From assembly GCA_963210315.1 (NCBI GenBank), contig OY723245.1, positions 62,001 through 126,000 on the forward strand: DNA of 64,000 nt, read 5' to 3'. The notes under the pieces are model-generated. The model did no database searches and was not told the DNA's origin. It saw nothing but the letters and a program-made list of their open reading frames with translations. Of this stretch, positions 9,857 through 22,300 are shown piece by piece. Made by a program: the position numbers and the translations under genes. The stretch is from Rhynchopus euleeides. Taxonomy: Eukaryota; Euglenozoa; Diplonemea; Diplonemida; Diplonemidae. How positions within the stretch are numbered: the stretch's first letter is position 1; each line of letters starts with the position of its first letter.

Positions 9857-11004
9857 GGGGGGGTCAAATGGGGGTGACAAACACGATTTTTCAAAAAACC
9901 GGCGCAGAGGCCCCAAAGCCCCCGTAAACCCTCCAAACCCCCCCAGATCGGTCCGGAAACCCATCGAACCCCACTTTTCCACCATTCCGGGCACCTCAGG
10001 TGCCCGAATTGGGGTACCTAAATTTTGTGCCACCGTTTGGTACCGGACAGTGCCACTGTGTGGGAGGTTGGAAAAGAAAATGCCCCAACACACCACATCT
10101 GAGGGTTGCAATGCATGTTGCTTGCCAACCACGTCATCCGGTGGGTGTCAGGCGCTATGTAGGTGGCATGAGCCAGGTCTTCGATGTGTTCTGGCTTGTA
10201 TATGTACCTCCCTGCCTGTGGCACAGGCACTGCCTTTGTCCCCCACACCAGCCACAGAGAGCGTATTGTACTCGGTCCACGGTTGCTGATGCATTGTGAT
10301 GCGTTGTATCCTCGAGTGAACGTCACACACTAGTGGCACCACCACCCGCCATCCGAGAGCTGTATTGACTTTGCGCCCTTCCGTTGCATTTACCTCGCCA
10401 CGCATATTGCACCGTTCAGTACCAGTGCTCTTGGGCCAGGCAAAGTAGACCGCAGCAACTACCAATTCTGGCACAATGGGTACCACGACAGCGCACTTCG
10501 TGTGTTCCCGGAATGTACAGCTCGTGTTGCAACAGTCGTTGTCAACACATCCCGGTTGTGGAGCACTGCTGCACAGGAATCACACGACCATCTGGACTTG
10601 TTCCGTACCTACAGGCAGCCTCCCGGTGCATGGTGGCAGGGAGGTACATATACAAGCCAGAACTCATCGAAGACCTGGCTAATGCCACCTACATAGCGCC
10701 TGACACCCACCGGATGACGTGGTTGGCAAGCAACATGCATTGCAACCCTCAGATGTGGTGTGTTGGGGCATTTTCTTTTCCAACCTCCCACACAGTAGCA
10801 CTGTCCGGTACCAAACGGTGGCACAAAATTTAGGTACCCCAATTCGGGCACCTGAGGTGCCCGGAATGGTGGAAAAGTGGGGTTCGATGGGTTTCCGGAC
10901 CGATCTGGGGGGGTTTGGAGGGTTTACGGGGGCTTTGGGGCCTCTGCGCCGGTTTTTTGAAAAATCGTGTTTGTCCACGTAAAAGGGTGGCATTTGACCC
11001 CCCC
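9857..11004. mobile_element. Foldback-type element with 360-370 bp inverted arms
   Basis: The left arm (9857-10216) and right arm (10635-11004) are near-identical inverted copies. Both ends read GGGGGGGTCAAAT and are bordered by TA (9855-9856 and 11005-11006). The 418-bp centre (10217-10634) is unique and shows no convincing gene. Frames within the arms occur as mirrored pairs, as expected of inverted copies. Long arms and a TA duplication fit a foldback or long-TIR non-autonomous transposon. Its terminus shares GGGGGGGTCAAAT with the neighbouring element at 11356, so one machinery may move both. Confidence 0.75.
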
Positions 11005-11355
11005 TAGGGGGGGGGGGGGTTTCCCTTTCGTAACGAGATGCGTGAGCCACATTTATCGGACTCCACGTCCTGGGGCCACCAGAGGGTCGCCCCAGGCACG
11101 AGGCATGAGCGTGGTTCCTTTTTTTTGTCGCATGGATTTGACGTGCTGATCCCGCACTGCCTTGTGAACGCATCGGGCTCGCCTGACCCTCTCTCTGACC
11201 GACACCATTCCTCACACACGGCGTGTTGTCTCATTACTTACAAGTTAAGCAACCCAGCGTTGCAGTGGTTTGCAGAACGCCGTAAACCGCCGGGAGGGAA
11301 AGACACAACAGGGACGAGGGGGTTTTGGAATGGATCAGAGAGATATAATTTATTA

Positions 11356-12930
11356 CAGGGGGGGGTCAAATAAACGTACTTAGTTGAATAGTAGTACTTA
11401 GCCGAATAGTAGTACTTATTTTTTTGGGGCTCTGGGGCACGTTGGGCCGTTGAATAGTAGTACTTACTTTTCACCCTTTTTTTTGGGGAAATTTTTCGTT
11501 TTTTTTTGAGATTTTCTTTTTGGAGACACACAAATCTGCAAACTTTGGGGCAAGGAATGGGGACAACGGGGTCTATTGGTGCCACTTAGGGGAACCAGGG
11601 TGCACGGGGTCCGTAGAGGGGGGAAGTGACCTACGCTCAAAGATATGTCGTGACGAAGGGGATCGGGGCATCCCCCCTCAGACACATACGGACGGGAAAC
11701 CAGCGAACCCGCAAACTCCTGCGGTCCAGAGGCATCAGAACCACTGCTGAAGACCGCAAACCCGGAAACCCGCAAACTCCTGGGGTCCAGAGGCGTCAAA
11801 ATCACTGCTGAAGAGCGGCGCGCATTAAACGACTCCTCATCTCCCGGCGTCCGCAGTCCCTACCACCAACGAGAAGATGTGGACGGATGGCCCCAGACAC
11901 ACCTCACCATAGATGTAGCCTTCGAGGACCAGCTGAGCCCACCCCCCACCCCCCGCAGCCCCCTTCCCTGACGTTGTTTGACATTCTCTCCTGTTGTGCA
12001 GCACTGATCAACACACGCCCGCAAACCCGCAATCCAACTGCCCAGATGCGCTTTCGGGATATGGGGTACGTGCTGAAGGTGTCGGGTGAGGAGGACGGGT
12101 TCGTGAAGAGCTCCCTTTGTCCGGACCTCACCTTCGCACCAAGCACAGAAACATCCCCTGAGGCTGGTGGTGCGGACCTTGAACCTGGGTTGGACGGGAA
12201 GGCAAAAGAGAGCACAGAGAAGCAGTCCACCCAAAAGAAAGTTGTGTCTCAGCCAACCCAACAGTCAAGCATCTTGGCATGGGCGAAGCCGGTTCGTGTG
12301 AACTCTCTCACACAGACACAGCCTTCCCAGTCCTCCCAGTCCTCCGAAAAGAAGCGCGCAGCGTCCCCGACCACCCAGACTCCCAACAAACACCGCAGGC
12401 TCTGCAAAGGGTGTAGGAAGCCTGGGCACAACATGCAGACTTGCCCCAGCAAGCCCAAGAAGAAGTAAGTTGGGGCGTGCTGGTTGTGGCTTGCCCTTTT
12501 CACATCTTTTTTTAAGCATCAACGCACCAACCAACCACCGACAGTGAAGCTGACAGCTCTGATGAACTGTGTATGCTTTCACTAACTCAACAAGAATGTC
12601 AACCAGGGGGGGCACCAGAGGGGGGGGGGCAATACAAATCAAAACGGTACGAAACCAAATGAGGGGCGAGTGGTAGGACGAGAACAGAGCGGATACTCGA
12701 CCGGAAGGCAGAAGAAGTGAGAGACGGACGACAGCAGTGACCAGCGCGCCCCTGGTGGACCAAACAGCCCCGCAGAGCCCCTGCAAACAGCGTTTTTAGG
12801 AAAAGTTGAATAGACGTACTTAGTACGTCTATTCGCTCGCAAACTATTTATTAATTTTCTGGCGAGGTCGATTTAGGCCCGCGCGTTCGCCGAATAGTAG
12901 TACTAAGTACGTTTATTTGACCCCCCCCTG
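11356..12930. mobile_element. TA-flanked TIR element with one gene
   Basis: A perfect 29-bp terminal inverted repeat starts CAGGGGGGGGTCAAATAAAC at 11356 and mirrors at 12930, with TA on each side (11354-11355 and 12931-12932). Inside the left end are three copies of GAATAGTAGTACTTA (11385-11474); the right end has related AGTACGTCTATTCG and CGAATAGTAGTACTAAG copies (12806-12910). These look like subterminal repeats. It carries a plus-strand frame at 11887-12468, opposite to every host gene in the window. A near-duplicate of about 57 bp (CGCAAACTCCTG.GGTCCAGAG and flanks) occurs at about 11709-11820. Confidence 0.75.
11887..12468 (+). CDS. Element protein with C-terminal zinc knuckle
   Basis: The frame runs to a stop at 12468 and is the only credible plus-strand coding region in the window. 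Its C-terminus has a CCHC zinc knuckle (CKGCRKPGHNMQTC) preceded by Lys/Ser/Gln-rich linker sequence and followed by a basic tail. Such knuckles often end transposases and element-encoded DNA-binding proteins. The N-terminal boundary is uncertain: the first 30 residues (11887-11975) are Pro-rich and could be an untranslated or intronic segment, because a pyrimidine stretch ending TTGTGCAG lies at 11990-12001. No catalytic core is visible, so this may be the remnant 3' part of a larger transposase gene. Its location inside intact terminal repeats supports a mobile origin. Confidence 0.5.
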   Translation: MAPDTPHHRCSLRGPAEPTPHPPQPPSLTLFDILSCCAALINTRPQTRNPTAQMRFRDMGYVLKVSGEEDGFVKSSLCPDLTFAPSTETSPEAGGADLEPGLDGKAKESTEKQSTQKKVVSQPTQQSSILAWAKPVRVNSLTQTQPSQSSQSSEKKRAASPTTQTPNKHRRLCKGCRKPGHNMQTCPSKPKKK

Positions 12931-13610
12931 TAAGCACACTCGTGTGAGCGGAAAGCGCCCCACCACAGCTGCAACCAAACGTGCTCTATACACTAACCCC
13001 ACCCTTCATCAGGCTCAGGGTGTGATCAGTTCAGGGTTTTGTGTGTAGAAGCGTCAACGCAACAAACAAAAGGAAATTCATCAGAGCGGTTGTAGCTGTG
13101 AAGTGATAGGGCGCTTTTTTGTTGGGTCCCGACCACCACCAGCCTGGCCAGCCTGCACGGGATGGCCAGGCAGTGGCATACACTATGATGCCCAAGGGCG
13201 GAAAATGTATATTTTTGTGGCACAAACTCACTCCTCCCTGAGGGTTCGCCTTCGCTGAGAGGCGCAGGAAGCGTCACCACAAAAGGCTGGAGACGCGGTG
13301 GAGGCAGAGAGAAGAGGCCCGTCACCCACTGGGCTTCAGAAGGAGGACGCCGAGCAGTTGGGGGGGCGGGGGCGGGGGCAGCTGGTGGCGGTGGTTGGCA
13401 GACCGAATTTTGCTGATATCGTTTAACCCTTCAGAGGACCAAGCCTCCCCCCCGCCCCCGCCCCTCACTGAACTTGGTGGGGGGTGGGGGAACTAAAGCA
13501 TACCCCTTAAACCAAAAAAGGGGCAATGGGACCCCCACACACACACGCGACGTATGGCAGCCCCCCTTTTCTCGAGGATCCGGGGGGGGGGGGGGGGGGC
13601 GTGTGGTCTT
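12931..13610. other. Spacer, no gene seen
   Basis: Contains C/G homopolymer runs (13438-13465, 13582-13600) and no supported reading frame. It forms the 3' flank of the kinase gene. Confidence 0.5.
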
Positions 13611-15419
13611 CTAAAAGATTTCATCCTCAAGCTCGTCATCGCTCCAGTTCTCCTGCCTCACGCCTGTCGCCTCCCAGGTGACCGGCACGCCTGAAGGCTT
13701 CCTCTCGTGATGCGAGCTGTCAGGCCTGAGGTCGCGAAGGGAGGTGGAGACCTCGGCTGATTTTCTCCGGGGGTCGCGCGCCAGGTCGTACAGCGTGACG
13801 GAGTAGCTGTTGCCCTGTGTGATCTGGAACTCCTGCCCCGATTTGTCGAAGAACTTCTTCAGGATGTCGCGGCCGGGATCATCACCGATGGGGTCGCACA
13901 GGCTGAGCCTGTTTGTGTCCGTCTCCCAGCTGAGCCCAACAGACAGCGTCTCCACGGGGTGCCCCTTCACGATGCGCACCGAGGCCAGGAAGGGGTGGCG
14001 CAGGATCTCATCCACAGTCAGCCGCTTCTCGGGGTCTTTGTCGAACATCCCCTCCAGCAGGCTGTTCACCTGCTGATTGGAGTGGGTGAATTCGATGGTT
14101 TTGGTCTGCACCGTTTTCCCGATCTCCGTCAGCTCCAGGTTCGAGGGCCACGGCTGTGCCCCGAACGCCATGATGTATAGCGTCACTGCGAAGGCCCACA
14201 CGTCTGTCGCCTCGCCTGCCACGGTCTCGGAGGAGCCAAATGCCTCGGGCGACATGAAGTAGGGGGTGCCGACAAACCCGGTGATCCGGAAGCTATCAGA
14301 ATCGGTGATCTGAGCGCTGACACCGAAGTCTGCAAGCTTGACGTTATCGCGTGCGTCGAGGAGGATGTTGGCGGGCTTGATATCTCTGTGGATGACGCCG
14401 TTGTCGTGGAGGTAGTCCAGCCCGCGCGCAATCCCGCACACGTACTTCTGCAGCTTCCCGACAGGGATCGGGTCTGCGGGCAGCGTGTCGGGGAAGATCT
14501 GGCCCCCCTCCAGCACCTCCATCACGATCATCAGCTCGGTGTCCGACTCCATGACACCGTAGATCTGTGGTGGGGGGGGGGGGGTGTTGCAGGTGGTGTG
14601 GTGTGGTGCGGCAGAGGCGTACCTGGCAGATGTTGGGGTGTGAGAGGCCCATCATGATCTTCACCTCCTCCTTGGCTTTTGAGATCTCGTCTTTCGGCTC
14701 GCTCCTGTCGCGTGACAGAGACAGGCGCGAGTGGGCGCGGGGGAGGCGCTTGTGCTTGTTCAGCGTTTCCTGTGTGGGGTATGTGAATACGGAAGGCTGG
14801 GGAGAGGGGCAAAATGGTATACCTTGGCCAAGCACTTCACAGCGTAGCACTGGTTGGAGTGGTTGTGGGAGCACAGGCGCACTTTGCCGTACGCCCCTTT
14901 GCCCAGGTTCTTGATAACAGTGTAGTCGTTGATCACGAACAGGCCGTCCTCGTCCCTCCCCTTCACCAGCTCGTGGGTGTCGATAGCACGCACAAAATGC
15001 TGGTTCGACGGGAGCCCCACACAGTCGTGGCATTTGAAGCCCTTCGAGCGGACCTCCCCTGCACGGTCATCCCTTCCGCACACCACGCATGCACGGGCAG
15101 TGATCGTGCGTGCCTTGCGCGACTTGGTGGGAGGCGAAGCTGGCCCGTCGGACGCGGTCTCTTTCTTCTCGACCTTCATCGCCTTTACCTCGTTCTCAAG
15201 CACCGCAATGCGCCCCTTGGCGCCTTCCAGATCGGTCACCTTGCTGGCTTCCCCATCGCGAGCGCGCACCAAGGCCTGGAAGTGATTCGCCAGGAACACC
15301 AGAGCATCGTCTGGGCGCTCCTCCATGATCCTGTGCACCGAGTCGTCCAGGATCTTGGGCACATTCTGATCCTTCAGGTACGGGACGTCAGTGACATCCG
15401 TGTGTTTGACTGCCGCCAT
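13611..15419 (-). CDS. CaMKK-like Ser/Thr kinase with RIIa/Dpy-30-like N-terminus
   Basis: Three exons give 565 residues: 15419-14823, 14769-14623 and 14564-13611, with introns of 53 and 58 bp (GT...AG, frames join exactly). Residues about 12-45 (YLKDQNVPKILDDSV, then ERPDDALVFLANHF) match the RIIa/Dpy-30 dimerisation motif that docks proteins to AKAP-like or ciliary scaffolds. A short coiled coil and a CVVCGRD..CHDC cysteine cluster follow. The kinase domain has GKGAYGKV, AVK lysine, HRD (307-309), DFG (327-329) and SPE (353-355). An Arg-rich insert after the catalytic lysine and the ADFGVSAQ/GTPYFMSPE segments resemble calmodulin-dependent kinase kinases that activate AMPK/SnRK kinases. The start follows CCTACACAG directly, a good splice-acceptor context. 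A calmodulin-binding site was not identified. Confidence 0.85.
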
Positions 15420-16330
15420 CTGTGTAGGAACTGGCACTGGGAGCCAGTCCCTGTCAGTCCTGCTGGTGTGGTGATGCTGATCAGACCTCAGGGTGGCCAA
15501 CAATAGCACTGGATGGATGTGCCTCGGGTGCAGAACAGCCCAAGCACCCAACAAGAAAAAGCGATCCAAATGCGGGGCTCTTTCAACCCCGAGGATAGAC
15601 CACAGGTGGTAAGTCGTCGGGCAATGCAGACAAGAGCCCAGGGAGGGAGGGGTTCGCACGGAGGGATTCGTTTCTTGAAGGTTGCTGGCTGCTCTGGCCC
15701 TCAGATTAACTGCATGCAAACTACCCACGCAACCCAGGCTGGCAAATGCATCGCCGCATGCGGATCGTCATGTGTGCTAGCCTGTGCAGGCAAAGCGGGA
15801 CACAGCGATCCGAATGGCGAATGAAGAGTTCTACAGAACCGCACCGGCAGGTGCACGCCGTGCGCCCTAACCCCCTCCCCACCCAAGCGTGGGCGAAGGG
15901 GTGGGATGGGAAAGGACACCACACCGCACCATCACTTACCTCCCCACGTACCCCGTCCCCCACACCTCCCTCTTCGCCTTTCCCCAGGAGGGTGTCTAGT
16001 TTTCACGACAACAGGAACCTCGCCAAGATAGTTGGCAAAGCACAATCTACCTTGCCATGTTGCGATTGGCTCTCCACACTTCACCAGGCAAAAAAGAATC
16101 ACGCGCAGGCTTTGTTCACCCAGAAGGGGGTTTTTTTGGCGGCACAGCCCAATTCAGGAAGTCCGGAAAAGTTCCCGGAAAACCTTCACCCCCCCCCCTG
16201 CTCCGCTTCACCAGCGGCGGCGAAACAAAGGAGCCGTGATGCCGTAAAACCCCGGCTTTTCTCCTCCCGTAAAAACCCGTGATTTTTACACCCCCCCCCC
16301 CCTACCGGCAAATTCGGGTCGAACGTTAAG
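15420..16330. other. Spacer between kinase gene and satellite array
   Basis: No supported gene on either strand. Upstream in-frame extension of the kinase (to 15728) is open but lacks conservation-like character. Poly-C runs occur near 16189 and 16290, just before the satellite block. Confidence 0.5.
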
Positions 16331-19300
16331 TTTCTCCGTGCCGGGGGGGGGAGGGGGGGGGGGGGGGGCTACCCTACCCTACCCTAGGGTTGGGGCCGCC
16401 GGGGTCCCAGATTTTTTGGTAATTTCCAGGTGTGGGTAGGGGGACCTTTTCGAATTTTTTTTTCGAGGGGTGCCCATTTTGGCGATTTGGGCCCGATTTC
16501 GAGGGTTACGGGTGACCCTAGACCCTACCCAACCCTAGGGTTGGGGTTGGGGTTAACTCCAGACCCTACCCTCACCCTAGGGTTAGGGTTAACCCTAGAC
16601 CCTACCCTGGGGTTAGGGTTAACCCTATACCCTACCCAACCCTAGGGTTAGGGTGAGGGTTAACCCTACACCCTACCCAACCCTAGGGTTAGGGTCAGGG
16701 TTAACCCTAGACCCAACCCTACCCTAGGGTTAGGGTTAACCCTACACCCTACCCAACCCTAGGGTTAGGGTTAGGGTTAACCCTAGACCCTACCCTAGGG
16801 TTAGGGTCAGGGTTAACCCTATACCCAACCCAACCCTACACCCAACCCTACCCTAGGGTTAGGGTCAGGGTTAACCCTACACCCAACCCTACCCTAGGCT
16901 TAGGGTTAACCCTAGACCCTACCCAACCCTAGGGTTAGGGTTAGGGTTAACCCTAGACCCTACCCTAGGGTTAGGGTCAGGGTTAACCCTATACCCAACC
17001 CAACCCTACACCCAACCCTACCCTAGGGTTAGGGTTAGGGTTAACCCTAGACCCAACCCAACCCTAGGGTTAGGGTTAACCCAACCCAACCCTAGGGTTA
17101 GGGTTGGGGTTAACCCTATACCCTACCCAACCCTAGGGTTAGGGTCAGGGTTAACCCTAGACCCAACCCAACCCTAGGGTTAGGGTTAACCCTATACCCC
17201 ACCCAACCCTAGGGTTAGGGTTAGGGTTAACCCTATACCCAACCCTACCCTAGGGTTAGGGTTGGGGTAAACCCTATACCCTACCCTCACGCTAGGGTTA
17301 GGGTTAACCCTATACCCAACCCAACCCTAGGGTTAGGGTTAACCCAAGACCCAACCCTACCCTAGGGTTAGGGTTAACCCTATACACAACCCAACCCTAG
17401 GGTTAGGGTTAACCCTATACCCTACCCAACCCGAGGGTTAGGGTTGGGGGTTAACCCAAGACCCTGCCCGACCCTAGGGTTAGGGTTCACCCTAGACCCA
17501 ACCCTACCCTAGGGTTCGGGTTTGGGTCAGGGTGAACCCTAGACCCGACCCAACCCTCGGATCAGGGTTGGGGTTAACCCTATACCCTACCCTAACCCTA
17601 GGGTAGGGTCTAGGGTCAACCCTGACCCTAACCCTAGGGTTGGGTCAAGGGTTAACCCTAACCCTAACCCTAGGGTTAGGGTAGGGTCTAGGGTTAACCC
17701 TGACCCTAACCCTAGGGTTAGGGTAGGGTCTAGGGTCAACCCTGACCCTAACCCTAGGGTTGGGTAGGGTCCAGGGTTAACCCTAACCCTAACCCGAGGG
17801 TTGGGTAGGGTCTAGGGTTAACCCTAACCCTAACCCTAGGGTTGGGTCAAGGGTTAACCCTAACCCTAACCCTAGGGTTAGGGTAGGGTCTAGGGTTAAC
17901 CCTGACCCTAACCCTAGGGTTGGGTCAAGGGTTAACCCTAACCCTAACCCTAGGGTTGGGTAGGGTCTAGGGTCAACCCTGACCCTAACCCGAGGGTTGG
18001 GTAGGGTCTAGGGTTAACCCTGACCCTAACCCTAGGGTTGGGTCAAGGGTTAACCCTAACCCTAACCCTAGGGTTGGGTAGGGTCTAGGGTCAACCCTGA
18101 CCCTAACCCTAGGGCTGGGTAGGGTCTAGGGTCAACCCTGACCCTAACCCGAGGGTTGGGTAGGGTCTAGGGTTAACCCTAACCCTAACCCTAGGGTTGG
18201 GTCAAGGGTTAACCCTAACCCTAACCCTAGGGTTAGGGTAGGGTCTAGGGTTAACCCTGACCCTAACCCTAGGGTTGGGTCAAGGGTTAACCCTAACCCT
18301 AACCCTAGGGTTGGGTAGGGTCTGGGGTCAACCCTGACCCTAACCCTAGGGTTGGGTCAAGGGTTAACCCTAACCCTAACCCTAGGGTTGGGTAGGGTCT
18401 GGGGTCAACCCTGACCCTAACCCTAGGGTTGGGTCAAGGGTTTACCCTAACCCTAACCCTAGGGTTGGGTAGGGTCTGGGGTCAACCCTGACCCTAACCC
18501 TAGGGTTGGGTAGGGTCTGGGGTCAACCCTGACCCTAACCCTAGGGTTGGGTCAAGGGTTAACCCTAACCCTAACCCTAGGGTTAGGGTAGGGTCTAGGG
18601 TTAACCCTGACCCTAACCCTAGGGTTAGGGTAGGGTCTAGGGTCAACCCTAACCCTATCCCTAGGGTTGGGTCAAGGGTTAACCCTAACCCTAACCCTAG
18701 GGTTGGGTAGGGTCTAGGGTCAACCCTGACCCTTACCCTAGGGTTGGGTAGGGTCTGGGGTCAACCCTGACCCTAACCCGAGGGTTGGGTAGGGTCTAGG
18801 GTTAACCCTAACCCTAACCCTAGGGTTGGGTCAAGGGTTAACCCTAACCCTAACCCTAGGGTTAGGGTAGGATCTAGGGTTAACCCTGACCCTAACCCTA
18901 GGGTTAGGGTAGGGTCTAGGGTCAACCCTAACCCTATCCCTAGGGTTGGGTAGGGTCTAGGGTCAACCCTGACCCTTACCCTAGGGTTGGGTAGGGTCTG
19001 GGGTCAACCCTGACCCTAACCCTAGGGTTGGGTCAAGGGTTAACCCTAACCCTAACCCTAGGGTTAGGGTAGGGTCTAGGGTTTACCCTGACCCTAACCC
19101 TAGGGTTGGGTAGGGTCTAGGGTCAACCCTGACCCTAACCCGAGGGTTGGGTAGGGTCTAGGGTTAACCCTAACCCTAACCCTAGGGTTGGGTCAAGGGT
19201 TAACCCTGACCCTAACCCTAGGGTTAGGGTAGGGTCTAGGGTCAACCCTAACCCTAACCCTAGGGTTGGGTAGGGTCTGGGGTTAACCCTGACCCTAACC

Positions 19301-22300
19301 CTAGGGTTAGGGTAGGGTCTAGGGTTAACCCTGACCCTAACCCTAGGGTTAGGGTAGGGTCTAGGGTCAACCCTAACCCTAACCCTAGGGTTGGGTCAAG
19401 GGTTAACCCTAACCCTAGGGTTAGGGTAGCGTCTAGGGTCAACCCTGACCCTAACCCGAGGGTTGGGTAGGGTCTAGGGTTAACCCTAACCCTAACCCTA
19501 GGGTTAGGGTAGGGTCTAGGGTCAACCCTGACCCTAACCCTAGGGTTGGGTAGGGTCTCGGGTCAACCCTGACCCTAACCCGAGGGTTGGGTAGGGTCTA
19601 GGGTTAACCCTAACCCTAACCCTAGGGTTAGGGTAGGGTCTAGGGTCAACCCTAACCCTAACCCTAGGGTTGGGTCAAGGGTTAACCCTAACCCTAGGGT
19701 TAGGGTAGGGTCTAGGGTCAACCCTGACCCTAACCCGAGGGTTGGGTAGGGTCTAGGGTTAACCCTAACCCTAACCCTAGGGTTAGGGTAGGGTCTAGGG
19801 TTAACCCTGACCCTAACCCTAGGGTTGGGTCAAGGGTTAACCCTAACCCTAACCCTAGGGTTGGGTAGGGTCTAGGGTCAACCCTGACCCTAACCCTAGG
19901 GTTGGGTCAAGGGTTAACCCTAACCCCAACCCTAGGGTTGGGTAGGGTCTGGGGTCAACCCTGACCCTAACCCTAGGGTTGGGTCAAGGGTTAACCCTAA
20001 CCCTAACCCTAGGGTTAGGGTAGGGTCTAGGGTTAACCCTGACCCTAACCCTAGGGTTAGCGTAGGGTCTAGGGTCAACCCTAACCCTATCCCTAGGGTT
20101 GGGTCAAGGGTTAACCCTAACCCTAACCCTAGGGTTGGGTAGGGTCTAGGGTCAACCCTGACCCTTACCCTAGGGTTGGGTAGGGTCTGGGGTTAACCCT
20201 AACCCTAACCCTAGGGTTGGGTCAAGGGTTAACCCTAACCCTAACCCTAGGGTTGGGTAGGGTCTGGGGTTAACCCTAACCCTAACCCTAGGGTTGGGTC
20301 AAGGGTTAACCCTAACCCTAACCCTAGGGTTAGGGTCTAGGGTTAACCCTGACCCTAACCCTAGGGTTGGGTCAAGGGTTAACCCTAACCCTAACCCTAG
20401 GGTTGGGTAGGGTCTAGGGTCAACCCTGACCCTAACCCTAGGGTTAGGGTAGGGTCTAGGGTCAACCCTAACCCTAACCCTAGGGTTGGGTAGGGTCTGG
20501 GGTTAACCCTGACCCTAACCCTAGGGTTGGGTCAAGGGTTAACCCTAACCCTAGGGTTAGGGTAGGGTCTAGGGTCAACCCTGACCCTAACCCGAGGGTT
20601 GGGTAGGGTCTAGGGTTAACCCGAACCCTAACCCTAGGGTTAGGGTAGGGTCTAGGGTCAACCCTGACCCTAACCCTAGGGTTAGGGTAGGGTCTCGGGT
20701 CAACCCTGACCCTAACCCGAGGGTTGGGTAGGGTCTAGGGTTAACCCTAACCCTAACCCTAGGGTTAGGGTAGGGTCTAGGGTTAACCCTGACCCTAACC
20801 CTAGGGTTAGGGTAGGGTCTAGGGTCAACCCTAACCCTAACCCTAGGGTTGGGTCAAGGGTTAACCCTAACCCTAGGGTTAGGGTAGCGTCTAGGGTCAA
20901 CCCTGACCCTAACCCGAGGGTTGGGTAGGGTCTAGGGTTAACCCTAACCCTAACCCTAGGGTTAGGGTAGGGTCTAGGGTCAACCCTGACCCTAACCCTA
21001 GGGTTGGGTAGGGTCTCGGGTCAACCCTGACCCTAACCCGAGGGTTGGGTAGGGTCTAGGGTTAACCCTAACCCTAACCCTAGGGTTAGGGTAGGGTCTA
21101 GGGTCAACCCTAACCCTAACCCTAGGGTTGGGTCAAGGGTTAACCCTAACCCTAGGGTTAGGGTAGGGTCTAGGGTCAACCCTGACCCTAACCCGAGGGT
21201 TGGGTAGGGTCTAGGGTTAACCCTAACCCTAACCCTAGGGTTAGGGTAGGGTCTAGGGTTAACCCTGACCCTAACCCTAGGGTTGGGTCAAGGGTTAACC
21301 CTAACCCTAACCCTAGGGTTGGGTAGGGTCTAGGGTCAACCCTGACCCTAACCCTAGGGTTGGGTCAAGGGTTAACCCTAACCCCAACCCTAGGGTTGGG
21401 TAGGGTCTGGGGTCAACCCTGACCCTAACCCTAGGGTTGGGTCAAGGGTTAACCCTAACCCTAACCCTAGGGTTAGGGTAGGGTCTAGGGTTAACCCTGA
21501 CCCTAACCCTAGGGTTAGCGTAGGGTCTAGGGTCAACCCTAACCCTATCCCTAGGGTTGGGTCAAGGGTTAACCCTAACCCTAGGGTTGGGTAGGGTCTA
21601 GGGTCAACCCTGACCCTTACCCTAGGGTTGGGTAGGGTCTGGGGTTAACCCTAACCCTAACCCTAGGGTTGGGTCAAGGGTTAACCCTAACCCTAACCCT
21701 AGGGTTGGGTAGGGTCTGGGGTTAACCCTAACCCTAACCCTAGGGTTGGGTCAAGGGTTAACCCTAACCCTAACCCTAGGGTTAGGGTAGGGTCTAGGGT
21801 TAACCCTGACCCTAACCCTAGGGTTGGGTCAAGGGTTAACCCTAACCCTAACCCTAGGGTTGGGTAGGGTCTAGGGTCAACCCTGACCCTAACCCTAGGG
21901 TTGGGTCAAGGGTTAACCCTAACCCTAACCCTAGGGTTGGGTAGGGTCTGGGGTCAACGCTGACCCTAACCCTAACCCTAGGGTTAGGGTAGGGTCTAGG
22001 GTTAACCCTGACCCTAACCCTAGGGTTAGGGTAGGGTCTAGGGTCAACCCTAACCCTATCCCTAGGGTTGGGTAGGGTCTAGGGTCAACCCTGACCCTTA
22101 CCCTAGGGTTGGGTAGGGTCTGGGGTCAACCCTGACCCTAACCCTAGGGTTGGGTCAAGGGTTAACCCTAACCCTAACCCTAGGGTTAGGGTAGGGTCTA
22201 GGGTTAACCCTGACCCTAACCCTAGGGTTAGGGTAGGGTCTAGGGTCAACCCTAACCCTAACCCTAGGGTTGGGTAGGGTCTGGGGTCAACCCTGACCCT

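Noticed and set aside
10018-11215. Paired frames in the arms of the foldback element
   Set aside because: They occur as mirror copies in both arms and end at the arm borders, as expected from inverted duplication.
15420-15728. Upstream in-frame extension of the kinase
   Set aside because: The ATG at 15419 directly follows CCTACACAG and the RIIa/Dpy-30 motif begins soon after; the extension looks non-coding.
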